Shown piece by piece: positions 9,491 through 19,032 of a stretch of 64,000 nucleotides of DNA. The notes under the pieces were generated by a model. The model was not told where the DNA came from. It saw nothing but the letters and a program-made list of their open reading frames with translations, and did not search any database. The stretch is from contig NZ_JAIZZH010000004.1 in NCBI RefSeq assembly GCF_020421205.1, forward strand, positions 186,001 to 250,000, read 5' to 3'. Numbering within the stretch: the stretch's first letter is position 1; each line of letters opens with the position of its first letter. The position numbers were made by a program, and so were the translations under genes. This DNA comes from Hymenobacter pini. Lineage in GTDB: Bacteria; Bacteroidota; Bacteroidia; Cytophagales; Hymenobacteraceae.

Positions 9491-10390
9491 TTAGAACGAC
9501 CACAGATTATACTCGTATTCAATCAGGTCGGCAGCGGCTTGCTGCGAGGCCAGAATACCTTGCTGCTGCCCACCGTAGATTTCATCCAAGCGCGAGTCGC
9601 TGGGGTTCGACACCTTCACGATGTAGGAGTTGAACAGCCACAGTTCAAATGCATCCGCCAGGTTCTTGTGCTGGGCATCATTCTGGGGGTTAAACCAGAT
9701 TGCCTTATCCGGGTTGGCCCGGAATACGCGCACCAAGTCACTGTATTTGAACGTACCAATGGGTTTTTCAATACCCGAAGTGTTAGCGCTTAGCGTGGAA
9801 GGCACCAGCAGGGTCAGAGACTTGATATCGTGATACATTCTCGACCGCTTCTTGTCGAAAATCATATCCTCCTTCAGTTCCATCTGGTAGATGTCTTTAG
9901 GACGGTACTCATAGCTTGGCGGAGCAGCCGGCCGTGCAGGAGCAGCAGCCTGACGGTTGTTGCGGCCATTACGGTTATTGCTGCGAGGAGCAGGAGCGCC
10001 CCACCCGTCACCAGTATCTTCTGAAAACCCAGCAGCACGCTCCTCATCACTTAGGCCAGCACTAGCTTCAGCATACGACATGTTGCCGATTACTTCTTTT
10101 GAAGAGAAAGTAGACGTTAACGAGTCGTTTTTGTAAGCCTGCAGCTCACCACGCTTCACAGCGTCAATGATTACGCGGCTGATTTCCTTGCCTTCCGCAA
10201 ACATCGGCTTGTTCTGCTTTTCGCGCAGGTCGATTGCACGCCAGATGGTTTTCCGGAACATAATGTCCGAATTTGGAATCGGGCGGTACGAGCCATTGCT
10301 GCTCGCGGTGGTAGCTTGTTCCTGAGCCGATGCTGCCACCGACAGCGTCAGGCCGGCCGTCAGAGCGGCGAAGGAGAGGAATTTGTTCAT
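9491..10390 (-). CDS. gldN: Gliding motility/type IX secretion protein GldN
   Basis: A 299-residue exported protein (PorN in Porphyromonas), a periplasmic ring component with GldK. The signal peptide ends near VAASAQ. The first half contains RKTIWRAIDLREKQNKP, characteristic of GldN, then an Asn/Ala/Pro-rich low-complexity linker near residues 130-160, and the second half contains LKEDMIFDKKRSRM and a conserved tail ending in EYNLWSF. It is the last gene of the gldKLMN operon, 48 bases after gldM, and is followed by a terminator. Confidence 0.95.
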   Translation of the reverse strand: MNKFLSFAALTAGLTLSVAASAQEQATTASSNGSYRPIPNSDIMFRKTIWRAIDLREKQNKPMFAEGKEISRVIIDAVKRGELQAYKNDSLTSTFSSKEVIGNMSYAEASAGLSDEERAAGFSEDTGDGWGAPAPRSNNRNGRNNRQAAAPARPAAPPSYEYRPKDIYQMELKEDMIFDKKRSRMYHDIKSLTLLVPSTLSANTSGIEKPIGTFKYSDLVRVFRANPDKAIWFNPQNDAQHKNLADAFELWLFNSYIVKVSNPSDSRLDEIYGGQQQGILASQQAAADLIEYEYNLWSF

Positions 10391-10438
10391 ACCTGGGTAA
10401 TCAAAAAAGCGCGAGGGATAGTTCAGAACCAGTAACGC

Positions 10439-12019
10439 TTACAGCAGCGGAATATTGAACTGCTTCGAAACGTTTACGTCCTCGATGTTGCCCTGAAAGT
10501 TCTGACGCTGCACACCTTTTACTTCAATGTACAGACGGTCGCCTTCACGGGCGGTGTTTACTACGCTGGTCAGGTCAACATTGGGGCCATTTACGCTGAT
10601 GGGCGGCATAGCCGGGCGCTTACCGCGTACCAGCGTTACCTGGTAGCTAGATACCCGGAAACGAGCGTCATCCGGCAGGAAGGTAGCAAAACCAGCATCC
10701 GGTACAGCTTTCAGGTTCATATTGCGAACAGCCGTAATCGGGGTACCCTGTTTCTCGTTGGCGGGACGGCCACCTACCCAGCACTGAATTTCAGGCTTAG
10801 GAATAGGACGCACCTGAAAGGTTTGCGAGCCAATGGGGTTGCCACCGCTGCTCACGTTCAGCGTTACTTCCCGCGAGTTCGGCACCAGCGTTACTTCACC
10901 TTTAGCTGAGCCTTTGATGGTAGAAGCCCCCGAAGCCGAGAAGCTGGGGTCGTACTGAGCACCCAGAGCAGGTACCTGTACGCTCAGCTTGTTGCCGCAC
11001 TTGAAGTACAGAGCCTGTACCGAAGCCGACTGAATCTGCATTACCGGCTTGGTGATGGTGTACTCTACCTTCTTGGTGAAAGTAGTGTCACGACCATTCT
11101 GCTTGAAGCGAATAGTACCAGTCCAAGAACCCTTAGCGTTGCCAGCTTGGTCGAAATTACCAGGACGAGCAGTAAATTCCACCAGACCATGACCATCCGG
11201 ATTAACGCGCAGGGGCGAGCCGTTCAGCGTCATCGTTGGGTTCAGGCCCGAGGCTGAAGCCGTCAGGAACAGCTCTGCTTTGTACTTAGTGCCAGCAGCT
11301 ACCGTGTTCGACTCGGCGCTAGCAAAAGCTCCGATTTTATCAAATACGATTACGTTGCCACCTACTTTAGCAGACAGCGCGTTCAGCGCATCCGACTCGT
11401 ATTTCAGCACTTCAGCTTCTTTCTGCGATAGCACAGCCAGAGCCGCTACTACCGGAGTATTTTCAAAGTTCAGCTGAGCGAAGTTTTTGTTCTTCTGCTC
11501 TTTCTCGGTCACCATTGGGTCTTCTTTGGCATCTAGTGCCAGAGGACCAGCGTTGGGCACAAATTGCTTGATATAGGTCGAGTACTTATTCAACTCGCCT
11601 TTCATCTTGTACCCTTCACCGTTCTGCGAAGCACCGAGCATGAGTTCCGCCACTTTGTCTTCGGCGCTCATGTTCTTGAACTCGTTTTTGCCTTTGTTCT
11701 CTGTCTTCTCCATCAATTGCTGACGAACACCTGACAGATAGGCAATTACTTTCTGAGTTTCAGTACGTACTTCCTCGCTTTGCTTGAGCACTGCCAGGTC
11801 ACGAGCTTGGTTGCGGTTTTTCTCAACCTGGGCCTTGATACCTTTTACAGTACCGTCATTCGCTTTCGACACTTTGCCGTTGATAGCGGCCAAGCTGTCG
11901 TCGAGGAACTTGAATTTCAGCAGAATTGCTGAGTTTACTTGCAGGGCGAGAAGTGCGGTGAGTACGAGGTACATCATCCCGATCATCTTCTGCCGCGGAG
12001 TCTCTTTACCTCCCGCCAT
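10439..12019 (-). CDS. gldM: Gliding motility/type IX secretion motor protein GldM
   Basis: A 526-residue inner-membrane protein that, with GldL, forms the proton-driven motor of the type IX secretion system. One membrane helix lies near the N-terminus (KMIGMMYLVLTALLALQVNS), then a helical periplasmic segment and several beta-rich domains reaching toward the GldKN ring. The arrangement and length match the family. The next gene upstream, gldL, ends 60 bases before it, and gldN follows 48 bases later. Confidence 0.96.
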   Translation of the reverse strand: MAGGKETPRQKMIGMMYLVLTALLALQVNSAILLKFKFLDDSLAAINGKVSKANDGTVKGIKAQVEKNRNQARDLAVLKQSEEVRTETQKVIAYLSGVRQQLMEKTENKGKNEFKNMSAEDKVAELMLGASQNGEGYKMKGELNKYSTYIKQFVPNAGPLALDAKEDPMVTEKEQKNKNFAQLNFENTPVVAALAVLSQKEAEVLKYESDALNALSAKVGGNVIVFDKIGAFASAESNTVAAGTKYKAELFLTASASGLNPTMTLNGSPLRVNPDGHGLVEFTARPGNFDQAGNAKGSWTGTIRFKQNGRDTTFTKKVEYTITKPVMQIQSASVQALYFKCGNKLSVQVPALGAQYDPSFSASGASTIKGSAKGEVTLVPNSREVTLNVSSGGNPIGSQTFQVRPIPKPEIQCWVGGRPANEKQGTPITAVRNMNLKAVPDAGFATFLPDDARFRVSSYQVTLVRGKRPAMPPISVNGPNVDLTSVVNTAREGDRLYIEVKGVQRQNFQGNIEDVNVSKQFNIPLL

Positions 12020-12079
12020 CGTGTCTACCTATGCTATACTAGTGGAACTTTATCTGAAACGATATGATGTGCGGCTACC

Positions 12080-12886
12080 TTAGTTGGTAGCGCGCATAGC
12101 GTTCAGCATGTTACCGTACACGCGGTTCAGCGAGCTGAGATTGGTGGTCAGGCTGGTTACTTCCTGCTTGAACTGGTCGGTTTCTTTACCAGCTTCAGTC
12201 AGGTTTTCCATGGCTTGGGCCAGAGTGCCATAAAACTTATTCATCGACTTCAGGTGCGTGTTGGCATCCTGCAACTCCATTTCGTACACTGCGTTCAGCG
12301 CACCCAAGTTCTTGGTCACGTTTTGCACCTGTACATGATACTCACGAGCATCGTTAGTAGCATCGGCCATAGCCGTCATAGCCTGAGCCGTGGTCGAGTA
12401 AGCTTCGTTAATGCGCTCCAGCGACTGAGCAGCCGTGCGAACTTTCGAGGTGTACTCGTCAGTAGCGCTGGTAGCGTCGCCAAGGGTGGAGAGCTGCTGG
12501 GTAGTAGTGCTTAGGCGGTTCAGGCCTTGGCCCAGCGAAGCAATAGCCTCAGGGGTTACGTTAGCATCTTTCAGCATATCGTCCAGCTTGCGCGTCAGGC
12601 CCGTGCCGGTGCCCTGCTCCACGAAACGGTTGCTGTTGGTGGAAGGATCATAGCCTTCGCTCAGTTCGGGGTATACCAACGACCAGTCTACCTCTTTCGG
12701 GTTCGGCTGGAATGCACTTAGCAGGAAGATCAGCGCTTCGGTGCCCAGACCCACGATCAGCATTTCGCTGGCACCTTCCCAGTGCTGAATTTTGAACAAT
12801 GCCCCTACAATTACTACTGCTGCGCCGATGCCGTACACTTTAGGCATCAATACATCGTACAGAAAACTACCGCCTTTAGCTGCCAT
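12080..12886 (-). CDS. gldL: Gliding motility/type IX secretion motor protein GldL
   Basis: A 268-residue inner-membrane protein with two close N-terminal helices (about residues 12-29 and 38-58). These contain the conserved FKIQHWEGASEML loop and the membrane Glu residues implicated in proton flow in the family. The cytoplasmic remainder is largely helical with a PKEVDWSLVYPEL motif and repeated amphipathic helices. It lies between gldK and gldM in the canonical order. Confidence 0.96.
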   Translation of the reverse strand: MAAKGGSFLYDVLMPKVYGIGAAVVIVGALFKIQHWEGASEMLIVGLGTEALIFLLSAFQPNPKEVDWSLVYPELSEGYDPSTNSNRFVEQGTGTGLTRKLDDMLKDANVTPEAIASLGQGLNRLSTTTQQLSTLGDATSATDEYTSKVRTAAQSLERINEAYSTTAQAMTAMADATNDAREYHVQVQNVTKNLGALNAVYEMELQDANTHLKSMNKFYGTLAQAMENLTEAGKETDQFKQEVTSLTTNLSSLNRVYGNMLNAMRATN

Positions 12887-12992
12887 GTGATTGTGGTGTT
12901 GAAAAAAGAAGTTTGTTGTGGTAATGTGTTGTTAAGAAAACACGGGAGGGTTGTATGGGTGTGCTTTCAGTAGAAGCCGGGCAAAGCGGCTA

Positions 12993-14012
12993 TTAGTTCA
13001 GGCTCTGGTTGGTGCCCATGCCAATCTGAATCATGGCCGTGCGGAAACCAATATAGGAGCGGGCCGAATCCTGGTATTCGAAGTTGCGGGTACCTGTTTC
13101 AAGGAAGTACGCAATGTCTTTCCACGAACCACCACGCACTACTTTGCGGGGCTCATTGTCGTCGGGGTTGGTGGGGTTCATATCCCATACCACCGGTACC
13201 GAAGCCTCCATGTACGCATCGTCGCACCACTCCGACACGTTACCCGACATATCGTACAGGCCGAAGTCGTTGGGGAAGAAGGCACCTACCGGCGAAGTGT
13301 ACGCGTAGCCATCCGAAGCATAGTCGCCACGGCCAGGCTTGAAGTTAGCCAGCATGCAGCCTTTGGAATTGCGCAGGTATGGGCCACCCCAGGGGTAGGT
13401 AGCCAGGTCACGACCACCACGGGCAGCGTATTCCCACTCAGCCTCGGAAGGCAGGCGGAAGTTTGGCGTAGGCGCCAAGCCGGCTTCGGCATTGGCGGCA
13501 TTTTTGTTTTTGGTGCGCCAGTTGCAGAAATACTTAGCTGCAAACCAGTCTACCCCTACTACCGGATAATCGTCGAAAGCGGGGTGCGTGTAGTAATACT
13601 CCATCAGCGGGTCACCCATGTGGTAGGTGAAGTCACGCACCCACACCGTAGTGTCAGGATAGAGTTCCGTCATTACATATTCTTCGCCCAGCACGTCAAT
13701 TGAGTCCTGCCGGATGGCGTTCATGAACTGCCGGTATTCGTTGTTGGTAATTTCGGTCTCATCCATGTAAAAGCCGGCAATAGTTACCTGCTTGTTCATG
13801 TTCACCATCGAAGCCGAAATGTCTTGGTCGGTCTGGCCCATATGGAACGTTCCACCGGGGCAGGGCACCATGCCGTAAGGCACTTCCTGAGGATTGAACT
13901 CCGGACGATCCTCCGCCCCAACCAGGTCGCCTTGCGGTCCTTTACCGAAACCACAGCCCCCCAGGATAAGCGTCGAAAGAGCGACGAGAGGCAATACGAG
14001 AAACTTGTTCAT
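12993..14012 (-). CDS. gldK: Gliding motility/type IX secretion lipoprotein GldK
   Basis: A 339-residue outer-membrane lipoprotein (PorK) forming the periplasmic ring with GldN. The start at 14012 gives a signal peptide with lipobox ILGGC. The body is a formylglycine-generating-enzyme/sulfatase-modifying-factor fold, with PCPGGTFHMGQ, DMSGNVSEWCDD and RKVVRGGSWKD. A longer reading frame from 14075 was rejected because a well-formed promoter overlaps that region. It is the first gene of the gldKLMN operon, 106 bases before gldL. Confidence 0.95.
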   Translation of the reverse strand: MNKFLVLPLVALSTLILGGCGFGKGPQGDLVGAEDRPEFNPQEVPYGMVPCPGGTFHMGQTDQDISASMVNMNKQVTIAGFYMDETEITNNEYRQFMNAIRQDSIDVLGEEYVMTELYPDTTVWVRDFTYHMGDPLMEYYYTHPAFDDYPVVGVDWFAAKYFCNWRTKNKNAANAEAGLAPTPNFRLPSEAEWEYAARGGRDLATYPWGGPYLRNSKGCMLANFKPGRGDYASDGYAYTSPVGAFFPNDFGLYDMSGNVSEWCDDAYMEASVPVVWDMNPTNPDDNEPRKVVRGGSWKDIAYFLETGTRNFEYQDSARSYIGFRTAMIQIGMGTNQSLN

Positions 14013-14072
14013 GAGAGAAAGAAAAAGACGGTCGAGGCGGCGATATCCAAAGATTACAATTTTTCGAGCTGG

Positions 14073-14103
14073 CAAAGCTAACGAATCGTGCGTTCGTACG
14101 CAA
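14073..14103 (-). promoter_or_regulatory. Bacteroidota-type promoter of gldKLMN
   Basis: On the minus strand, TTG (14103-14101), a 20-base spacer and TAGCTTTG (14080-14073) match the TTG/TAnnTTTG promoter of Bacteroidota. It lies 60 bases before the gldK ATG and supports that start. Confidence 0.65.
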
Positions 14104-14247
14104 GCCTATCGCTCAATGCATTCCATTTGTCTGCGAACGAGCCTTTTGGCCGGTTAAACTATGGGCAGCAATGAGTTAAAGAATTTCTGCGGCGAGGGCA
14201 GGACAACGGGTTTGACGTATTGGTTCCTTTTGGCGAAAGCCTCTTTT

Positions 14248-15237
14248 CTAGAAGCTGTAGCGGGGTGTACGGATAGCTGGCCGGACAGCCAGCCCGGGTT
14301 TAGGCAGGCGGTAAGAGAGCATAATTTCCAACGAACTAGTGGCCCGCGCAGCTTGGTTAAATGCAATAAAGTCGTAGGCCAATCCCACGCGCATTGCATT
14401 GTCCTTAGCAAAGCTTACACCGCCCAGCGCCGTAAGAGATTCGCCGGACCGGTACCCTAATCCTCCCCAAAACCGATCTTCAAACGTAGCTCTTACACCT
14501 GCTTCATAGGAGTTGTTTTTGAGAGAGAATTTATTGTTATCACCCAGTTGGCCGGGGAAAACCATTTTCACCAAAACTGTAGGGGTAACGACAACGGACG
14601 GAGAAGCTTCGATATTATATCCGGCCGTCAGGTATGCGTGATTTTCGGCGGTGAATTGCGCCGTACGCTCGTTCACCTTTTCCGTCGCAAACTTATAGCT
14701 GGACCGCAGCAGGTTGTTCACGCTCAGACCAGCGTAGAGCTTGCTCGATTCGTACCACACGCCAGCACCAGCGTCGAACTTATTATCGGACCCCTCAAAT
14801 GGCACCCGTGGGTCATCGTCATCCAAGGGCCGGTACTTACCCTGGTACACGTTGCTGAATGAGCCTTGCACCCCAATGCCTAACAAACCTTCACCCACCT
14901 TCAGGTGCTTGGAATACGACAACTCCGTGTGTGTAATAGACAGCTGAGCAATCTTGTCCCGGTACACGCTAATACCCAAGCCCCCACCCAAAGCAGCTAC
15001 GGGCAGGTTGGCAGTTAACACCGCAGTTTTAGGAGACCCCCCTTCATCAAAAGAGCCGGTATAGCCAATATATTGTTGTCGGCCGAGCAGTACAATATCG
15101 CCTTGTCCCTTGATGCCAGCGTAGGCCGGGTTCAGAAACATCCCATTGAAGCCATAGTGGCTAAACTGGGGTTGCTGCTGTGCCAGGGCCGGAACGATGC
15201 AGGAAGAGAAAAAAAGGATAGATAGTATTCTCTTCAT
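14248..15237 (-). CDS. PorP/SprF family type IX secretion membrane protein
   Basis: A 329-residue outer-membrane beta-barrel protein. The signal peptide ends in PALAQ, followed by the family signature QFSHYGFNGMFLNPAYAG. The rest is alternating strands typical of PorP/SprF, and the C-terminus is aromatic (RYSF). In the family these proteins anchor type IX substrates or link the machine to the outer membrane. It lies 235 bases upstream of gldK on the same strand, close to the secretion genes but probably with its own promoter. It is separated from hemD by a terminator. Confidence 0.92.
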   Translation of the reverse strand: MKRILSILFFSSCIVPALAQQQPQFSHYGFNGMFLNPAYAGIKGQGDIVLLGRQQYIGYTGSFDEGGSPKTAVLTANLPVAALGGGLGISVYRDKIAQLSITHTELSYSKHLKVGEGLLGIGVQGSFSNVYQGKYRPLDDDDPRVPFEGSDNKFDAGAGVWYESSKLYAGLSVNNLLRSSYKFATEKVNERTAQFTAENHAYLTAGYNIEASPSVVVTPTVLVKMVFPGQLGDNNKFSLKNNSYEAGVRATFEDRFWGGLGYRSGESLTALGGVSFAKDNAMRVGLAYDFIAFNQAARATSSLEIMLSYRLPKPGLAVRPAIRTPRYSF

Positions 15238-15334
15238 ATAGGGGCCGTTTTAGGGCTGATTACGCAGGAAGGAGAAAAAGGTGGCGTGCAGCAGACTCAG
15301 GCAAGATAGCCACCTGTATTCAAGATAACGAAAA

Positions 15335-15368
15335 GACAAGAGGAAACAGAAATCTGTTTCCTCTTGTC
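15335..15368 (-). terminator. Terminator after hemD
   Basis: Perfect 15-bp arms (15335-15349 and 15354-15368) with a four-base loop. On the minus strand the stem is followed by TTTT. It separates hemD from the porP/sprF gene. Confidence 0.88.
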
Positions 15369-15385
15369 CCGACTAAATATATTTA

Positions 15386-16201
15386 TTACTTGCTTTTTTT
15401 CTCCTTAGCCAGCTCAGCACCATGGTGGTGACGAATGTAGGCCTCGATGGCCCCAGTCATAGAAGGTGCGTTCGGTTGCGGGGCTTCAATGTCGAGCTCT
15501 AAGCCAGCGTCGCGAACAGCTTTAGCAGTAGTAGGACCGAAGGCGGCAATGCGGGTACCGTTCTGCTCAAAATCCGGGAAGTTGATGAACAGCGAGCTGA
15601 TACCAGACGGGCTGAAGAAGGCAATACAGTCGTATTTCACATCCGACAAATCCGACAGGTCGCTGGCTACAGTACGGTAGATAACGGCTTCCGTAAACTT
15701 GAAGCCGTTGGCCCGCATGAACTCCGGAATATCGTCCTTCCGAATATCCGAGCACGGGTACAAGAATTTCTCGCCTTTGTGCTTCTTGATTACTTCGAAC
15801 AGATCAACAGCGGTGCGCTGGCCCACAAACAGCTTGCGCTTGCGCAGCACAATGTACTTCTGCAGGTAGTTGGCGGTTTGCTCCGAAATGCAGAAGTACT
15901 TCATTTCGGCCGGCATTTCGATTTTGGCTTCCTGGCAAATGCGGAAGAAATGGTCGACGGCGTTGCGGCTGGTGAAGATGACGGCCGTGTGCTCCAGAAT
16001 GTTGACTTTCTCCTTCCGGAAATCCTTGTAGGATACCGGCTGCACCTCAATAAACTCCCGAAAGTCTACCTTGATACCGTACTTCTCCGCAATAGAGAAA
16101 TAGGGCGATACGTCGTTGGTGGGTTTAGGCTGGGTGACCAGGATGCTGGAGATACGCTTGGCGTGACGGCCCGTCCCCGGTTGGTCTTTGCTCTCGGCCA
16201 T
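15386..16201 (-). CDS. hemD: Uroporphyrinogen-III synthase
   Basis: A 271-residue cytosolic enzyme that closes hydroxymethylbilane into uroporphyrinogen III in heme/siroheme synthesis. It shows the two-lobed HemD layout with SILVTQPKP at the start of the first strand, VIFTSRNAVDHFF, and CIAFFSPSGISSLF with AAFGPTTAKAVRDAGL in the second lobe. The Lys-rich C-terminal tail is common in Bacteroidota. It is the third gene of a run with the glycosyl-phosphate transferase and DUF4271 genes. HemD next to DUF4271 is a recurrent Bacteroidota arrangement. Confidence 0.92.
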   Translation of the reverse strand: MAESKDQPGTGRHAKRISSILVTQPKPTNDVSPYFSIAEKYGIKVDFREFIEVQPVSYKDFRKEKVNILEHTAVIFTSRNAVDHFFRICQEAKIEMPAEMKYFCISEQTANYLQKYIVLRKRKLFVGQRTAVDLFEVIKKHKGEKFLYPCSDIRKDDIPEFMRANGFKFTEAVIYRTVASDLSDLSDVKYDCIAFFSPSGISSLFINFPDFEQNGTRIAAFGPTTAKAVRDAGLELDIEAPQPNAPSMTGAIEAYIRHHHGAELAKEKKSK

Positions 16202-16277
16202 AGGTAAGGAAAAGGGGGTAAATCTAAGGCAATAAGGGGGCGTTGCAGGGGCTGTTGGCAGGCGCCGACAGTAGATG

Positions 16278-17465
16278 TTAGTACGTGAAAACGATCAGCT
16301 TAAGCAGAATGATCAACGGAATTACTTCCGTGGCGCAAAGGTATGAAAACAAATGCAGATTTAGCAGGGATGTCTTGCGGTTCAGCGTCCGCCCGACCCG
16401 CAGCACAGTGCCAATCAATAGCAAGGAAACCACCCCGTTGGATACCCACAGCACCGTTTCGGGCAGGCGCTGGTTGAGGCCCAGATACAGCAACATTACC
16501 ACGGGTAAGAACAGCCCCATGAATAGGATGGTGCGGATGAACTCGCGGTACTGAAGCGTCACTAGCTCTGTTACGTCGAAGATGTACCCCATCAACTCTA
16601 AGAACAGGTATTTACCCAGTACGAAGCCAGCCACCAGTACCGTGTAGAGCAACACGCGCACGACAATAGCGGATTCGGCGACGTCGAATAGCTGGCGCAG
16701 GATAACAATGCTTTGAATATTGGTATGAATGGCGACTAACAGTAGCGCAAATGACAGCGAGAATAATAGCACCAGCACCAGATTCAGCCACGTAAGCGTA
16801 GGCTTGATCAGGAAATCCTGCTCGGTAGAAGGCTTGCTCCACAATCCATCCAGTTGATAGATACGCACGAAACCAGGCTGATACGTAGCCCGCAGGGCCC
16901 CATAGCACAGCCCAATCAGGAGCAGGAAACCGACAAACACATTCTGCCCTTGGTGTCCCCTGGGCCGGGGTTGTGCACCAATAAGCAACGGGTTGCGTGT
17001 ACCGGATTGAGGAGCTTCTACAACCGGGGCGGCATTGGCGAAGGATGCCAGATTAGGCACTGCATCGGGCTGCCACACGCATAACAAGTGTGAGCCGGCC
17101 TGACTACCCGCAGGCAGTAGGGACGCCAAATCGACGGTGTACGACGCCGGCAAATTAGCACTAAATACCAGCCGATTGTCAAGAAACAAGCTCAGCTTCT
17201 CGCGAGCTGTAAAGTTTATGCGCAGGGGCTTGCCGGGCCGAATAGACAACCATTGATAATAGGCGTGCGCTGGCGTATGGTAATCGGGAAGGTACAGAAT
17301 GAGCCGGTTACGGGGCTCATCGAAGATCAGCCAATCGGCGGTAAGGCCAGACTTGGGGGCTGGGGGCAATGGCCGGTACTCGGCCGCGCGGGCGGGTGGC
17401 CGGAGCCCAGCACCCAGGACCAGCAGCCAGATGGCCCACACCCAAAAACGCCAACCCGTGCGCAC
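16278..17465 (-). CDS. DUF4271 membrane protein
   Basis: A 395-residue protein with a GTG start, a signal peptide (cleavage near ARAAEY), an exported beta-rich N-terminal part and about six membrane helices in residues 175-395. This matches DUF4271 proteins, which are specific to Bacteroidota and often adjoin hemD. No enzymatic motif is visible and the function is unknown. It lies 18 bases after the glycosyl-phosphate transferase gene and 76 bases before hemD, so the three are probably co-transcribed. Confidence 0.85.
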   Translation of the reverse strand: MRTGWRFWVWAIWLLVLGAGLRPPARAAEYRPLPPAPKSGLTADWLIFDEPRNRLILYLPDYHTPAHAYYQWLSIRPGKPLRINFTAREKLSLFLDNRLVFSANLPASYTVDLASLLPAGSQAGSHLLCVWQPDAVPNLASFANAAPVVEAPQSGTRNPLLIGAQPRPRGHQGQNVFVGFLLLIGLCYGALRATYQPGFVRIYQLDGLWSKPSTEQDFLIKPTLTWLNLVLVLLFSLSFALLLVAIHTNIQSIVILRQLFDVAESAIVVRVLLYTVLVAGFVLGKYLFLELMGYIFDVTELVTLQYREFIRTILFMGLFLPVVMLLYLGLNQRLPETVLWVSNGVVSLLLIGTVLRVGRTLNRKTSLLNLHLFSYLCATEVIPLIILLKLIVFTY

Positions 17466-17483
17466 CGTTGCGGTAGTTAGGGC

Positions 17484-18551
17484 CTACGAAGCCACCCGTT
17501 GACGCTCCGCCCGGCTGTGGTACACACCAAGGAAAACGCTCAGTAGCAACGAAAATGCGACCAGCGTAACAATGAGCAGTGTATTGCCCAGGTAGGCAAA
17601 GTTGATGACGAACAGAATCACTAGGATGTTGAGCAGGCCCAGCAGCAGCACAGTACCAATTTGCTGAAAGCCCATGGCCAGAATCCGGTGATGGATGTGG
17701 TTTTTATCGGGGGAGAAAGGCGAGCGGCCCGCCATCATCCGCACGATGAATACCCGTAGCGTATCAAACAGCGGCACAAACAGCACCCCAACTGCTACTG
17801 AGGGAGCCGACGAGCCAAACGGCTGCCCCACTTTCAAACCCATTTCAATGAACTGAATAGTGAGGATGGACACGATAAAGCCACACACCAACGAGCCGGT
17901 GTCGCCCATGAAGATGGTGGCTTTGTGGAAGTTGTAACGCAAAAAACCCAGCAGTCCCCCGATTACGCAGACAGCTACAAACACATAGTTCTGAAAATCC
18001 TCGCCCCCGTAGCGGAAGAAATAGTAGCCAAACGTGCTGCAGATGATGAGCACAATGCTGCCAGCCAGCCCATCAAGCCCATCAATCAGGTTGATAGCGT
18101 TGGTGATGCCCACAATGGCAAAGAAGGTGAATGCGTAGCTGATGCCGATGGGCAGCTCGTTGATACCGAGAATACCCTGGAAGCTAGTTATGCGCACGTC
18201 GGCCATAATCATGACTACGCCAGTAGCCAGCAGCTGACCCACGAATTTTTTGGCCACGGAAATGCTTACCAAGTCATCCTTCAGGCCCACAAAGAATAGC
18301 ACGATGCAACCGGCCAACAGCTCCTGCACCCCATTTTTGAGCGGGGCAAAAATGGTGAGAGCCGACATAAACCCGGCAAACACGGCTACCCCGCCTAACC
18401 GCGGCGTCAGGGACTCGTGCACGGTACGCGCGTTGGGCGTATCGAGCATGTTTTTCAGGTGAGCCACGTAAATGATGGACGGCACGGCAAACAAGGCCAC
18501 CAGAAACGCCCACAAAAAGGACAAGCCCAGCTGAATTTCGAGTTTACTCAT
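17484..18551 (-). CDS. MraY/WecA-like undecaprenyl-phosphate glycosyl-1-phosphate transferase
   Basis: A 355-residue multi-pass membrane enzyme that transfers a sugar-1-phosphate, probably N-acetylglucosamine phosphate, from a UDP-sugar to the lipid carrier at the start of a surface glycan. Motifs seen are LTPRLGGVAVF, VGLKDDL (the metal-binding Asp pair), NAINLIDGLDGLAG, FMGDTGSL and the DKNHIHHRIL histidines that separate the WecA/TagO/RgpG branch from MraY. About ten helices are expected. A TATCTTTA element (minus strand, 18612-18605) could serve as its promoter, although the last base departs from consensus. Confidence 0.93.
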   Translation of the reverse strand: MSKLEIQLGLSFLWAFLVALFAVPSIIYVAHLKNMLDTPNARTVHESLTPRLGGVAVFAGFMSALTIFAPLKNGVQELLAGCIVLFFVGLKDDLVSISVAKKFVGQLLATGVVMIMADVRITSFQGILGINELPIGISYAFTFFAIVGITNAINLIDGLDGLAGSIVLIICSTFGYYFFRYGGEDFQNYVFVAVCVIGGLLGFLRYNFHKATIFMGDTGSLVCGFIVSILTIQFIEMGLKVGQPFGSSAPSVAVGVLFVPLFDTLRVFIVRMMAGRSPFSPDKNHIHHRILAMGFQQIGTVLLLGLLNILVILFVINFAYLGNTLLIVTLVAFSLLLSVFLGVYHSRAERQRVAS

Positions 18552-18615
18552 TGTGGTTCGGCAGGTTGAAATCGGGCCCGGGCAGCGGTGCGGCGACAGG
18601 CGTGTAAAGATACGA

Positions 18616-19032
18616 TTAGCTATGAAGTACGCCGGCCTGATTCAGCAGGGCAATGGGCGTGAGGTTTTCGGCCACAATGGAATCGGGCACGAAAATGAAC
18701 TTCTTGTCGAAGATCTGCCCGCCCACGTAGTAGCTCACCCAATACTGGTTGTTTAGGTGGAACAGAGCCGGGTCGATGGGCTCGATGGCGGCGGCGGCGC
18801 GCGGGGGCATTTCGGGCAGCACGTGCCGGAGCGTGGAGGTGCGAATTGCTTCGCCCTCGGGGCTGGTACCGTAACCGTTGGAACTCACAATGACGTTTTC
18901 GAGCGCATAATCATTGTGGTTGAGCAAGTACACCTGCCAGCCCGGCTGCCCGTCACTTACGGCCACGTTACCATCCGGCACAATGGCTACTGAAACACCT
19001 TCTACGGGGTCAAACGTAATGTCTTTCTTCAT
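18616..19032 (-). CDS. Conserved hypothetical protein, probably beta-sandwich
   Basis: A 138-residue protein without signal peptide or membrane helix. It is rich in predicted strands (GWQVYLLNHNDYALENVIVSS, spread over residues 31-51) and ends in a hydrophobic tail. I do not recognise a characterised family; similar proteins of Bacteroidota are annotated only as hypothetical. Its start overlaps the lipB stop by four bases (ATGA), so it is translationally coupled to lipB. Confidence 0.75.
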   Translation of the reverse strand: MKKDITFDPVEGVSVAIVPDGNVAVSDGQPGWQVYLLNHNDYALENVIVSSNGYGTSPEGEAIRTSTLRHVLPEMPPRAAAAIEPIDPALFHLNNQYWVSYYVGGQIFDKKFIFVPDSIVAENLTPIALLNQAGVLHS

